Translations under genes and position numbers: made by a program
NCBI GenBank assembly: GCA_949126835.1
Contig: OX421500.1
Coordinates: 24,375,231 to 24,439,230 of the forward strand
Direction: 5' to 3'
Source of the DNA: Anisus vortex
Taxonomy: Eukaryota; Mollusca; Gastropoda; Planorbidae
DNA length: 64,000 bases
Notes under the pieces: generated by a model
Told to the model about the DNA's origin: nothing
Database searches by the model: none
Seen by the model: only the letters and a program-made list of their open reading frames with translations
In this document: piece by piece, positions 1-14,300 of the stretch
Layout of the letters: the number at the start of each line of letters is the position of its first letter
Numbering within the stretch: the stretch's first letter is position 1

Positions 1-856
<856 letters not shown>

Positions 857-860
857 GGAT

Positions 861-1539
861 ATAGATAACATATACACATTAAAGTGAATTAACACGATTA
901 TGATAAACTAATAATTAGTTTAGATAACATTGATGCCGACTAATTGGAAGCAAATATAAAAAAAGCAGTTGCGCAGTGTGATATATTTCTATTGTGTGGC
1001 CCTGTACTTTATAAGTTTGAAACTTGAGTGTTCAAGTTGGAAATAATATTATTTTTTTTTACGTTTGTGTGTTGCAATTTAACTTGCGAGACATTAGCAA
1101 GTGATTCGTCTCATCGTAAAAATAGTAATTAAAGTAGATCATAGGTTTCAAATAGTTAGTCATTGTCCAACTCAAACCACACACGTGATTCTCAGTTGTT
1201 TTTTACGTGTATTCTCAAACTGTTTTGTACACATAAACCTAAGTTACAATTTTTATTTTCGGCTGACCTCAACAATTAAACAACTAAAAAAAAAAATTAT
1301 AATGTTTAGTATGAAACTTCGTTCAGACATGTCTATAATTTTTACATCCAAGATATTTTCTGATTTAATCAATGAAACGCAAAATAGCGTTAATAATATT
1401 TCGCTACTAAATGCAAAAGTCACACAAATGAAAAACAACAAACTTAAAAACTAAAAATATCTAGTTTCAGGTCTGATAATTTCTTTCAATTCTTTTTAAA
1501 TATGTTTGGGTTTTTCCTTTGAATTACCAAACGAATAGC
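861..1539. other. AT-rich single-copy DNA, no gene recognised
   Basis: Non-repetitive, AT-rich sequence. A 117-codon plus-strand frame (1101-1454) has no recognisable domain, is biased to AT-rich codons and has a 62-codon antisense frame over it. I see no splice-site pair or regulatory motif that would make it a gene. Confidence 0.5.
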
Positions 1540-1790
1540 TAAACTAACTACGTAAAGGGCTACATTAAGCATGTGACCAGCTAAAGTATCCACGTAAATA
1601 CCTAAAGTAACGACGTGAATGGCTAAAGTAACCACGCGAATAGCTAAAGTAACCACGTGAAAAGCTAAAGTAACCACGTGAATAGCTAATGTAACAATGT
1701 AAATAGCTAAAGTAACTACGTGAACAGCTAAAGTAGCCACGTGAATACCTAAATTAACCACGTGAATAGCTAAATTAACCACGTACTTCA
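1540..1790. repeat. 21-bp minisatellite
   Basis: About 12 diverged copies of a 21-bp unit (core gctaaagtaaccacgtga). The length is a multiple of three, so the minus strand stays open for 101 codons (VVTLAIH-type heptads). That is a repeat artefact. Many units carry the E-box palindrome cacgtg. Confidence 0.9.
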
Positions 1791-2340
1791 TTGCCTATTT
1801 ACTATTCATGTTTACTGATGCTGCCCAAAAGGGAAGTTAATTATGTCGTCATGCAGCCTGGATGTAGTGGGTGAACTTCTCTTGTTTAGACATACACCGG
1901 ATCCATTTCACATTTTCAAACAGTAGGCGGGAACCTGTCTTTTTATTCAGGCTATCCAATCACGTGACGTGCCATGCGCATGTCTGTTTGCTAGGCTTGA
2001 TGAATTTCAAGGGGAAATGAACTCTTGACTACCCGAGAGCGCCATTGTTTGGCCATTGTATTCCAACGCATGCGTAGTAGACAGATTGAGCAGGTTTTAA
2101 AAAAAAGTAGCTCTAATCTTGGCATGGTCTGGTCTAGTCACGTGGACGAAGGAAGTAGTTGCTGCCCGTCTCCGTGCTTCTATTCGACCTAGAGTCCAGT
2201 TAACTTGCTGACCTGCCTCCAACTGCCACCAAAGTCTCGCGTGTTTTTGTTGATTCAAGTTCAGCTTGACGTGATCTTGCTATAAAGCACATTTGACCCA
2301 ATAGTTTTCAAGAATACAAATAATGAAAACTGGCCGGTGG
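1791..2340. other. Single-copy, GC-richer segment; possible promoter-like region
   Basis: No coding region recognised. The base composition is more balanced than the flanks. A CCAAT pentamer runs directly into an E-box/CRE-like string at 1956-1971 (ccaatcacgtgacgtg), and a second gtcacgtgg lies near 2137. These motifs are compatible with a promoter, but no transcript or first exon can be demonstrated. The 33/38-bp array starts immediately downstream. Confidence 0.3.
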
Positions 2341-2349
2341 TGCCCCCCC

Positions 2350-3500
2350 CCTTATCCCCCTCCTCCATACACCACAGATACATATTTAACCCACCCCCTC
2401 CCCCATACACCACACATACATATTTATCCCACCTCCCATAAACCACAGATACATATTTATCCCAACCCCTCCCCCATACACCACACATACATATTTATCC
2501 CATCCCCTCCACCATACACAATACATACATATTTATCCCACCCCCTCCCCCATACACCACACATACATATTTATCCCACCCCCTCCCCCATACACCACAC
2601 ATACATATTTATCCCACCCCCTCGCCCATACACCACACATACATATTTATCCCACCCCCTCCCCCATATACCACACATACATATTTATCCCACCTCCCAT
2701 AAAACACAGATACATATTTATCCCAACCCCTCCCCCATACACCACACATACATATTTATCCCATCCCCTCCCCCATACACAATACATACATATTTATCCC
2801 ACCCCCTCCCCCATACACCACACATACATATTTATCCCACCCCCTCGCCCATACATCACACATACATATTTATCCCACCCCCTCCCCCATACACCACACA
2901 TACATATTTATCCCACCCTCTCGCCCGTACACCACACATACATATTTATCCCATCCCCTCCCCCATACACAATACATACATATTTATCCCACCCCCTCCC
3001 CCATACACCACACATACATATTTATCCCACCCCCTCGCCCATACATCACACATACATATTTATCCCACCCCCTCCCCCATACACCACACATACATATTTA
3101 TCCCACCCTCTCGCCCATACACCATACATACATATTTATCCCACCTCCCATACACCACACATACATATTTATCCCACCCCCTCCCCCATACACCACACAT
3201 ACATATTTATCCCACCCCTCCCCCATACACCACACATGCATATTTATCCCACCCCCTCCCCATACACCATACATACATATTTATCCCACCCCATCCCCCA
3301 TATACCATACATACATATTTATCCCACCCCCTCCCCCATACACCACACATACATATTTATCCCACCCCATCCCCCATACACCACACATACATATTTATCC
3401 CACCCCATCCCCCATACACCATACATACATATTTATCCCACTTCCCATACACCATACATACATATTTATCCCACCCCATCCCCCATACACCATCCATCCC
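2350..3500. repeat. 33/38-bp mixed minisatellite, block 1
   Basis: Tandem units built on catacatatttatccca plus a C-rich spacer. The two length classes are 38 bp (cccaccccctcccccatacaccaca...) and 33 bp (cccacctcccatacacca...). All six frames are largely open because the unit has few stop codons. The predicted Pro/His/Tyr- and Trp/Gly-rich proteins are artefacts. The array is interrupted by a LINE tail at 3501. Confidence 0.95.
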
Positions 3501-3843
3501 TGTGGCACTACAGCCCATGTAGGGCTTTGGCCTGCTTCACCACCTCCTTCCATTCGGGCCTATCCCTGGCTTTCCTTCGCCAAGCCCGTACACCAAGCTT
3601 TTGCAAATCTGCTTCTACAGCTTCAAGCCATCTTTGTCTTGGTCTGCCCCTAAGCCTCTTTCCTTTTGGCCTCTGGTGATGTGCTATTCTGGCTGCTCTG
3701 CCTTCTGTCATTCTTTCCAAGTGGCCTGCCCACCTCAGTCTGCCCTTCTTTATTTCAGCTACCACCGTTGGATCACCAGTTCTTCGTTTGTCCTTGACCT
3801 CCAGCCATCTAGGTCTTGCACAGCTCCATATTTCTTCCGCAGC
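3501..3843 (-). pseudogene. LINE (non-LTR retrotransposon) 3' coding tail, copy 1
   Basis: The minus strand encodes the C-terminal end of a LINE polyprotein. The segment after the RT domain carries GRLRWAGHLERM, then KRLRGRPRQRWLEAVEADL, then ARDRPEWKEVVKQAKALHGL followed by a stop at 3508-3510. This block (RLRWxGHLxRM, GRPRxRW, RDRxxW) is a standard C-terminal signature of endonuclease/RT-type LINEs. The upstream part (LRKKYGAVQDLDGWRSRTNE) is in another frame, so there is a frameshift near 3770. Both ends abut the 33/38-bp array directly: at 3843 on the 5' side, and just after the natural stop on the 3' side (cagggatggatgg). No RT core is present. It is a dead fragment of about 110 codons. 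Confidence 0.85.
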
Positions 3844-4770
3844 ATACACCATACATACATATTTATGCCACTTCCCATACACCATACATACATATTTATC
3901 CCACTTCCCATACACCATACATACATATTTATCCCACTTCCCAAACACCATACATACATATTTATCCCACTTCCCATACACCATACATACATATTTATCC
4001 CACCCCCTCCCCCATAACCACACATACATATTTATCCCACCCCCTCCCCCATACACCACACATACATATTTATCCCACCCCCTCGCCCATACACCACACA
4101 TACATATTTATCCCACCCCCTCCCCCATATACCACACATACATATTTATCCCACCTCCCATAAAACACAGATACATATTTATCCCAACCCCTCCCCCATA
4201 CACCACACATACATATTTATCCCATCCCCTCCCCCATACACAATACATACATATTTATCCCACCCCCTCCCCCATACACCACACATACATATTTATCGCA
4301 CCCCCTCGCCCATACATCACACATACATATTTATCCCACCACCTCCCCCATACACCACACATACATATTTATCCCACCCTCTCGCCCATACACCACACAT
4401 ACATATTTATCCCACCTCCCATACACCACACATACATATTTATCCCACCCCCTCTCCCATACACCACACATACATATTTATCCCACCCCTCCCCCATACA
4501 CCACACATGCATATTTATCCCACCCCCTCCCCCATACACCATACATACATATTTATCCCACCCCATCCCCCATATACCATACATACATATTTATCCCACC
4601 CCCTCCCCCATACACCACACATACATATTAATCCCACCTCCCATACACCACACATACATATTTATCCCACCCCATCCCCCATACACCATACATACATATT
4701 TATCCCACTTCCCATACACCATACATACATATTTATCCCACCCCATCCCCCATACACCATCCATCCATCC
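3844..4770. repeat. 33/38-bp mixed minisatellite, block 2
   Basis: The same repeat family continues: five 33-bp units first, then mostly 38-bp units. The private variant catgcatattta at about 3236 recurs at about 4507. That 1271-bp spacing equals the spacing of the two LINE tails, showing that the whole block was duplicated. Confidence 0.93.
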
Positions 4771-4771
4771 C

Positions 4772-5113
4772 TGTGGCACTACAGCCCATGTAGGGCTTTG
4801 GCCTGCTTCACCACCTCCTTCCATTCGGGCCTATCCCTGGCTTTCCTTCGCAAGCCCGTACACCAAGCTTTTGCAAATCTGCTTCTACAGCTTCAAGCCA
4901 TCTTTGTCTTGGTCTGCCCCTAAGCCTCTTTCCTTTTGGCCTCTGGTGATGTGCTGTTCTGGCTGCTCTGCCTTCTGTCATTCTTTCCAAGTGGCCTGCC
5001 CACCTCAGTCTGCCCTTCTTTATTTCAGCTACCACCGTTGGATCACCAGTTCTTCGTTTGTCCTTGACCTCCAGCCATCTAGGTCTTGCACAGCTCCATA
5101 TATCTTCCGCAGC
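4772..5113 (-). pseudogene. LINE 3' coding tail, copy 2 (segmental duplicate)
   Basis: Near-identical to the fragment at 3501-3843, exactly 1271 bp away. It has the same RLRWAGHLERM and GRPRQRW motifs and the same upstream frameshift. One base is missing (cttcgcaag instead of cttcgccaag, near 4850), which throws the last ~30 codons out of frame. Its boundaries with the array are the same as in copy 1, so it arose by duplication of array plus LINE and not by a second insertion. Confidence 0.85.
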
Positions 5114-6430
5114 ATACACCATACATACATATTTATCCCACTTCCCATACACCATACATACATATTTATCCCACTTCCCATACACCATACATACATATTT
5201 ATCCCACTTCCCATACACCATACATACATATTTATCCCACTTCCCATACACCATACATACATATTTATCCCACCCCATCCCCCATACACCATACATACAT
5301 ATTTATCCCACTTCCCATACACCATACATACATATTTATCCCACTTCCAATACACCATACATACATATTTATCCCACTTCCCATACACCATACATACATA
5401 TTTATCCCACCCCATCCCCCATACACCATACATACATATTTATCCCACTTCCCATACACCATACATACATATTTATCCCACTTCCCATACACCATACATA
5501 CATATTTATCCCACCCCCACCCCCATACACCACACATACATATTTATCCCACCTCCCATACACCACACATACATATTTATCCCACCCCCACCTCATACAC
5601 CATACATACATATCTATCCCACCTCCCATACACCACACATACATATTTATCACACCTCCCATACACCACACATACATATTAATCCCACCTCCCATACACC
5701 ACACATACATATTAATCCCACCTCCCATACACCACACATACATATTTATCCCACCTCCCATGCACCACACATACATATTTATCCCACCCCCTCCCCCATA
5801 CACCATACATACATATTTATCCCACCTCCCATACACCACACATACATATTTATCCTACCTCCCATGCACCACACATACATATTTATCCCACACCCTCCCC
5901 CATACACCATACATACATATTTATCCCAACTCCCACACACCATACATACATATTTATCCCACCTCCCATACACCATACATACATATTTATCCCACCTCCC
6001 ATGCACCACACATACATATTTATCCCAACTCCCTCACACCATACATACATATTTATCCCATCTCCCATACACCATACATACATATTTATCCCACCTCCCA
6101 CACACCATACATACATATTTATCCCACCTCCCATACACCATATATACATATTTATCCCACCTCCCATGCACCACACATACATATTTATCCCACACCTTCC
6201 CCCATACACCATACATACATATTTATCCCAACTCCCACACACCATACATACATATTTATCCCAACTCCCACACACCATACATACATATTTATCCCACCTC
6301 CCATACACCATACATACATATTTATCCCAACTCCCACACACCATACATACATATTTATCCCACCTCCCATACACCATACATACATATTTATCCCACCTCC
6401 CATACACCACACATACATATTTATCTTACC
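5114..6430. repeat. 33/38-bp mixed minisatellite, block 3
   Basis: Mostly 33-bp units, ending at about 6430 with cttacccaactc. The 5' part has the cccacttccc spacer and the 3' part has cccacctccc or cccaactccc, so variants are locally homogenised. Confidence 0.95.
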
Positions 6431-7150
6431 CAACTCTAGTCGTATGTCCATTGAAAGAACTGTAGTTTTTTTTGCACTGAACTTCTTTTTTTTTATTAAA
6501 GGACATGATGTGCATTTATTCATAAACACGTATTTTAGCTACTCTATACCATAAATTCGTGGGGCTATTTTATCCATCAGGCACGATAGGCATGGGACCT
6601 ACGAGCGTTTCAGCGGCTAACTAAAGTCAAAAATTAAAATATTGGTTAAAACAAATAACTTATAACAGAACAGCAGATCCAAATTATTATAAAAGCATAT
6701 AGGCCTAAGAACTATTTCAACAACATGTTCGAACGATTATTTGCTAATGTTTGTTTCTCTATCAGTGAAAGTGAGAACTACGTTACTGAAGACTAATTTA
6801 CGTCTTTTTACATGAACAAAATAACGTATGAGTCATTAAATATAACGTATTTTCCCGTATCAAATTTTTTTTTATTAGAAGTAATGCAAAAGTGGATAGT
6901 TCTGTTTGTGTCAATGTTGACCGAAGCTTTTATCAGTTTAGGTTTGGTAAACAAACAATTACCTTCAAAATGTGTTGCAACATTCGAAAGGTAGACATCA
7001 ATATTCCCATTTGGACAACTTGTCATCAATCTGTTCTCATTTTTGTACTCTACGAATATTTTATCTACTGTGTTTATGTCACCAAATAATGGTTAATTCC
7101 TCTCTCAGTTATGATAGATACAACTCAATAGTACCTTGGTGTCAATAGTA
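6431..7150. other. AT-rich single-copy DNA, no gene recognised
   Basis: Nothing recognisable as a gene. Two short overlapping plus frames (6812-6994, 6892-7089) and one minus frame lack motifs. A short stretch at about 6560-6610 (atcaggcacgataggcatgg) has the look of a dispersed-repeat edge, but I cannot name the family. Confidence 0.45.
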
Positions 7151-7155
7151 GGCCT

Positions 7156-7505
7156 ACAAGTTGAGAAGACTATATAGTGTGTACTGACATTAATTTGTAC
7201 AAGTTGAGAAGACTATATAGTGTGTACTGACTTTAATTAGTACAAGTTGAGAAGACTATATAGTGTGAGTACTGACTTTAATTAGTACAAGTTGAGAAAA
7301 CTATATAGTGTGAGTACTGACATTAATTAGTACAAGTTGAGAAGACTATATAGTGTGAGTACTGACATTAATTAGTACAAGTTGAGAAGACTATATAGTG
7401 TGAGTACTGACATTAATTAGTACAAGTTGAGAAGACTATAAAGTGTGAGTACTGAAATTAATTAGTACAAGTTGAGAAGACTATAAAGTGTGTGTACTGT
7501 GTACT
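7156..7505. repeat. 43-45-bp minisatellite
   Basis: Eight copies of a unit starting acaagttgagaagactata. The first two are 43 bp and the later ones 45 bp (gtgagtactg instead of gtgtactg), so a 2-bp insertion spread after the array was founded. Confidence 0.95.
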
Positions 7506-8090
7506 AACATTAGAAATAAGTCCAAAACCCACTTGGTATTCCCGTATCTTCAGGCCACATAGCACCAGCTATTTCCCATTTTATACACGATTACCTGGCC
7601 TATTCTACCTGTCAAAAATTGTTAACCTGGTTTCAATCACATTGTCTAGACCGTATCCAGGGGTCGCGTGACATTCGACCTTGATAACACGTGACCGAGC
7701 GCGCGGTTGGGGAGAGAAAAGATGATGAAGAAACTTTTAAAAAAGGCGCGTAAGGTTGGTGTAAATAATTCACACCCCAAGAGCATCCAGTGTGAGGTTA
7801 TTGACACAATTATTTGATAGACTGTCTACATTATAGTCACGTGTCACAATGTGGGTCAGAGCTGCTGGAGTAGATGGTAGAGTTTAGGAACAATAAACAA
7901 TTTTAAACCTCTGTATATAAAGAAGTCTTTTATTAAATCTTTCGTTCTGAAGGTACAACCAGCATGTTCTAGGGCGTTTCCAGTACCATGAGGGGCCAGT
8001 AATGGACAGTGTCCAATGTCAGGTCATTTAGAGGAAATGTACCATAGGACCTCAAGAGTAAAAATTTCTACTTTTAGACCTTGTAATTTC
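7506..8090. other. Single-copy DNA, no gene recognised
   Basis: Mixed-composition DNA with a small GC-richer patch near 7660-7760 (cacgtgaccgagcgcgcgg). No open frame over 60 codons and no recognisable RNA gene. Confidence 0.4.
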
Positions 8091-8094
8091 ACAT

Positions 8095-9798
8095 ACATGT
8101 CTCTCACTGGCTTTTTTGTCATCTTGTAGTTGAACGTAGACTCTACATTTCTCTCACTGGCTTTTTTGTCATCTTGTAGTTGAACGTAGACTCTACATGT
8201 CTCTCACTGGCTTTTTTGTCATCTTGTAGTTGAACGTAGACTCTACATGTCTCTCACTGGCTTTTTTGTCATCTTGTAAATGAACGTAGACTCTACATGT
8301 CTCTCACTGGCTTTTTTTGTCATCTTGTAGTTGAACGTAGACTCTACATGTCTCTCACTGGCTTTTTTGTCATCTTGTAGGTGAACGTAGACTCTACATG
8401 TCTCTCACTGGCTTTTTTGTCATCTTGTAGTTAAACGTAGACTCTACATATCTCTCACTGGCTTTTTTGTCATCTTGTAGTTGAACGTGGACTCTACATG
8501 TCGCTCATTAGCTTTTTTGTTATCTTGTAGTTGAACGTAGACTCTACATGTCTCTCACTGGCTTTTTGTCATCTTGTAGTTGAACGTAGACTCTACATGT
8601 CTCTCATTAGCTTTTTTGTTATCTTGTAGTTGAACGTAGACTCTACATGTCTCTGACTGGCTTTTTTGTCATCTTGTAGTTGAACGTAGACTCTACATGT
8701 CTCTCACTGGCTTTTTTGTCATCTTGTAGTTGAACGTAGACTCTACATGTCTCTCACTGGCTTTTTTGTCATCTTGTATTTGAACGTAGACTCTACATGT
8801 CTCTCACTGGCTTTTTTGTCATCTTGTAGTTGAACGTAGATTCTACATGTCTCTCACTGGCTTTTTTGTCATCTTGTAGTTGAACGTAAACTCTACATGT
8901 CTCTCATTAGCTTTTTTGTCATCTTGTAGTTGAACGTAGACTCTACATGTCTCTCACTGGCTTTTTTGTCATCTTGTAGTTGAACGTAGACTCTACATGT
9001 CTCTCACTGGCTTTTTTGTCATCTTGTAGTTGAACGTAGACTCTACATGTCTCTCACTGGCTTTTTTGTCATCTTGTAGTTGAACGTAGACTCTACATGT
9101 CTCTCACTGGCTTTTTTGTCATCTTGTAGTTGAACGTACATTCTACATGTCTCTCACTGGCTTTTTTTGTCATCTTGTAGTTGAACGTAGACTCTACATG
9201 TCTCTACCTGGCTTTTTTTGTCATCTTGTAGTTGAACGTAGACTCTACATGTCTCTCACTGGCTTTTTTGTCATCTTGTAGTTGAACGTAGACTCTACAT
9301 GTCTCTCACTGGCTTTTTTGTCATCTTGTAGTTGAACGTAGACTCTAAATGTCTCTCACTGGCTTTTTTGTCATCTTGTAGTTGAACGTAGACTCTACAT
9401 GTCTCTCATTGGCTTTTTTGTCATCTTGTAGTTGAACGTAGACTCTACATGTCTCTCAGTGACTTTTTTGTCATCTTGTAGTTGAACATAGACTCTACAT
9501 GTCTCTCACTGGCTTTTTTGTCATCTTGTAGTTAAACGTAGACTCTACATGTCTCTCACCGGCTTTTTTGTCATCTTGTACTTGAACGTAGACTCTACAT
9601 GTCTCTCACCGGCTTTTTTGTCATCTTGTAGTTGAACGTAGACTCTACATGTCTCTAACTGGCTTTCGCTCATCTTGTAGTTGAACGTAGACTCTACATG
9701 TCTCTCATTGGCTTTCTCTCATCTTGTATTTGAACGTAGACTCTACATGTCTCTCATTGGTTTTCTCTCATCTTTTAGTTGAACGTAGACTCTACATG
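8095..9798. repeat. 50-bp minisatellite
   Basis: About 34 copies of a 50-bp unit containing tgaacgtagactctacatgt and a ctctcactggcttttttgtc block. Scattered point variants and a few 1-bp indels in the T run are seen. Copies decay at the 3' end (gctttctctc), where the array passes straight into the 23-bp array. Confidence 0.97.
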
Positions 9799-10910
9799 TA
9801 GTTCTATACAATGAGTATCATTTATTCATTACATTGAGTATCAGTGGTTTTATAACATTGAGTATCAGTAGTTCTATATATTGAGTATCAAATTTTCTAC
9901 ACATTGAGTATCAGTGGTTCTATACATTGAGTATCAGGGGTTCTATACATTGAGTATCAGTGGTTCTATACATTGAGTATCAGTGGTTCTATACATTGAG
10001 TATCAGGGGTTCTATACATTGAGTATCAGTGGTTCTATACATTGAGTATCAGTGGTTCTATACATTGAGTATCAGTGGTTCTATACATTGAGTATCAGTG
10101 GTTCTATACATTGAGTATCAGTGGTTCTATACATTGAGTATCAGTGGTTCTATACATTGAGTATCAGTGGTTCTATACATTGAGTATCAGGGGTTCTATA
10201 CATTGAGTATCAGTGGTTCTATACATTGAGTATCAGTGGTTCTATACATTGAGTATCAGTGGTTCTATACATTGAGTATCAGTGGTTCTATACATTGAGT
10301 ATCAGTGGTTCTATACATTGAGTATCAGTGGTTCTATACATTGAGTATCAGTGGTTCTATACATTGAGTATCAGTGGTTCTATACATTGAGTATCAGTGG
10401 TTCTATACATTGAGTATCAGTGGTTCTATACATTGAGTATCAGTGGTTCTATACATTGAGTATCAGGGGTTCTATACATTGAGTATCAAAGGTTCTATAT
10501 ATTGAGTATCAGTGGTTCTACACATTGACTATCAGGGGTTCTATACATTGGTATCAGTAGTTCAATACATTGAGTTACAGTGGTTCTACACATTGAGTAT
10601 CAGTGGTTCTATACATTGAGTATCAGTGGTTCTACACATTGAGTATCAGTGGTTCTACACATTGACTATCAGGGGTTCTATACATTGGTATCAGTGGTTC
10701 TATACATTGACTATCAGGGGTTCTATACATTGGTATCAGTGGTTCTATACATTGAGTATCAAAGGCTCTATACATTAAGTATCAGTGGTTCTATACATTG
10801 AGTATCAGTGGTTCTATACATTGAGTATCAGTGGTTCTATACATTGAGTATCTGTGGTTCTATACATTGAGTATCAATGGTTCTATACATTTCAGTATCT
10901 CTATTTATTG
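9799..10910. repeat. 23-bp minisatellite
   Basis: About 47 copies of a 23-bp unit (ttctatacattgagtatcag plus tgg). The centre (about 9960-10480) is nearly homogeneous and both edges are degenerate. It abuts the preceding 50-bp array with no single-copy spacer. Confidence 0.97.
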
Positions 10911-11395
10911 AATATCAGGGTGTTATAGAAACGCTTTTTAAAAGTCCTTTTACGCGCGTGTTTTCCAAATGTAGCTGAAAACCACTTCCCCCATTGAGGT
11001 TGGCCACTAGAGGACAACAGGTTAAGAGAAACATGAACTGATTGTCTGTAACAGCTTGGTCATCCTCTTTATCTGACTGTAACAAGGTGGTAGCATGTTA
11101 CCTTGGCCACAGATATTCTGAAAGCTTGCTGCATTGAAAGGTGAATGACCACTGATAGGATGAACATGTCTGTTAATAGCATTCGCTTAAGAGTTCGAAA
11201 TATCATATCAACTTATCCGAGCCACAAAAAGAAAACACCGCATAGTGAAAAATCAAGTTATGGTCATTTAGCTCTAATCGATGTCGGGGTTTGTGTCGGA
11301 AGTCATACAGGTGATTAGTGCTTGGCCCGTTGCTTGGTAACCAAAGGTAAACAACATATTATATATTTTAAAGAAAACGGATTGATGAACATTGA
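10911..11395. other. Single-copy DNA between arrays
   Basis: No coding region recognised. It contains a palindromic RFX X-box-like motif at 11329-11341 (gttgcttggtaac), the only regulatory-looking sequence noticed. Otherwise plain mixed DNA. Confidence 0.4.
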
Positions 11396-11399
11396 GATT

Positions 11400-14300
11400 A
11401 ACTTAAATTGAAATATAGATGAATTAACGTAGAAATATAGATGGATTAACGTATAAATATAGATGCATTAACGTTGAAATTTAGATAGATGAACGTTGAA
11501 ATATAGATATATGAACATTGCAATATAGATGATGAACGTTAAAATATAGATGGATGAACGTTGAAATATAAATGGTTAAACGTTGAAATATAGATGAATG
11601 AATGTTAAAATATAGACAGATGAACGTTTAAATATAGATGGATGAACGTTGAAATATAGATGAATGAACGTTGAAATATAGACAGAATAACTTTGAAATA
11701 TAGATGGATGAACGTTGAACCATAGATGTATTAACGTTGAAATATAGATAGATGAACGTTGAAATATAGATGAACGTTAAAATATAAATGGATGAACGTT
11801 GAAATATAGATAGATGAACGTTGAAATATAGATAAATAAAGTTTAAATATAGACGGATGAACGTTTAAATATAGATGGATTAACGTTGAAATATAGATGA
11901 ATGAACGTTGAAATATAGACAGATTAACTTTGAAAAATAGATGGATGAACGTTGAACCATAGATGTATTAACGTTGAAATATGATAGATGAACGTTGAAA
12001 TATAGATGAACGTTAAAATATAAATGGATGAACGTTGAAATATAGATAGATGAACGTTGAAATATAGATGAATAAAGTTTAAATATAGAGGGATGAACGT
12101 TTAAATAGACATAGATAAACGTTAAAATATAGATAGATGAACGTTGAAATATAGATAGATGTACGTTGGAATATAGATGAATGAACGTTTAAATATAGAT
12201 AGATGAACGTTGAAATATAGATAGATGAACGTTGAAATATAGATGGATTAACGTTGAAATATAGATGAATGAACGTTGAAATATAGACGGATGATTGTTG
12301 AAACATTTATGGATTAACGTTGAAATATAGATAGATGAACGTTGAAATATAGATGAACGTTGAAATATAGATGAATAAACGTTGAAATATAGATGGATGA
12401 ACGTTTAAATATAGATAGATAAACGTTGAAATATAGATAGATGAACGTTGAAATATAGATAGATTAACGTTGAAATATAGATAGATGAACGTTGGAATAT
12501 AGATTAATGAACGTTGAAAAATAGATAGACGAACGTATAAATATAGATAGATGAACGTTGAAATACAGATAGATTAACGTTGAAATATAGATAGATGAAC
12601 TTTGAAATATAGATGGATGAACCTTGAAACATAGATTGATTAACGTTGAAATATATATAGATGAACGTTGAAATATAATTGAATGAACGTTGAAATATAG
12701 ATAGATGAACGTTGTAATATAGATAGCTGAACGTTGAAATATAGATGTATGAACTTTTAAATATAGATAGACGAACGTATAAATATAGATGGATTAACTT
12801 TGAAATAAAGATAGATGAACGTTGAAATATAGATAGATGAACGATCAAATATAGATAGATGAACGTTGAAATATAGATAGATGAACGTTGAAATATAAAT
12901 AGATGAACGTTAAAATATAGATAGATGAACGTTGAAATATAGATAAATTAACGTTGAAATACAGATAGATGAACGTTGAAACATAGATGGATTAACGTTT
13001 AAATATAGATAGATGAACGTTGAAATATAGATAGATGAACGTTGAAAGATAGATAGACGAACGTTGAAATTTAGCGAGATGAACGTTATAATATAGATAG
13101 ATGAATGCTGAAATATAGATAGATGAACTTTGAAATATAGATAAATAAACGTTGAAATATAGATGGATGAACGTTTAAATATAGATAGATAAACGTTGAA
13201 ATATAGATAGATGAAAGTTGAAATATAGTAGGATGAACGTTGAATTATAGATGAATTAACGTTAAAAAAATATAGATAAACGTTGAAATAAAGATAGATG
13301 AAAGTTGAAACATAGATAGATGAACGTTGAAATACAGACAGATGAACGTTGCAATATAGATGTATGAACTTTGAAATATAGATAGACGAAAGTATAAGTA
13401 TAGATGGATTAACTTTGAAATATAGATAGATGAACGTTGAAATAGAGATAGACGAACGTTGCAAAACAGATAGATGAACGTAGAAATATAGATAGATTAA
13501 CGTTGAAATATAGATAGATGAACGTTAAAATATAGATAGATTAACGTTGAAATATAGATAGATGAACGTTAAATTGTAGATTGATTAACGTTAAAATATA
13601 GATAGATGAACGTTGAAATATAGATGGCTGAACGTTGAAACATAGATGGATTAACGTTAAAATATATATAGATGAACGTTGAAATATAGATGAACGTTGA
13701 AATATAGATGAACGTTGAAATATAGATGTATTAACTTTGAAGTATAGATGGCTTAATGATGTACGTTAAAATATAGATGGATGAACTTTGGAATATAGAT
13801 GCATGAAAGTTGAAATATTTATAGATGAACGTTGAAATATACATGGATGAACGTTGAAATATGGATGGATGAACGTTGAAATATAGATGAATGTTGAAAT
13901 ATAGATGGATGAACGTTGAAATATAGATGGATGAACGTTGAAATATAGATGGATGAACGTTGAAACATAGATGAATTAACGTTGAAAAATATATATATGA
14001 ACGTTGAAATATAGATGGATGAACTTTGGAATATAGATTGATAAACGTTGACATATAGATGGATTAATGATGAACGTTGAAAAATAGATGGATGAACTTT
14101 GGAATATAGATGTATTAACATTGAAATATAGATGGATAAACGTTGAAATATAGATAGATGAACGTTGAAATATAGATAGATGAACGTTAATATGTAGATT
14201 GATTAACGTTGAAATATAGATAGATGAACGTTGAAATATAGATGGATGAACGTTGAAACATAGATGGATGAACGTTGAAATATAGATGGATGAACGTTGA

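Noticed and set aside
1101..1454. 117-codon plus ORF
   Set aside because: AT-driven, no domain, antisense frame of similar quality, no splice or promoter evidence.
2323..6554. 883-, 498- and 399-codon plus ORFs rich in Pro, His, Tyr and Ile
   Set aside because: Translation of the 33/38-bp array, which also runs through an antisense LINE fragment. Not a secreted or silk-like protein gene: no signal peptide, and unit types change frame.
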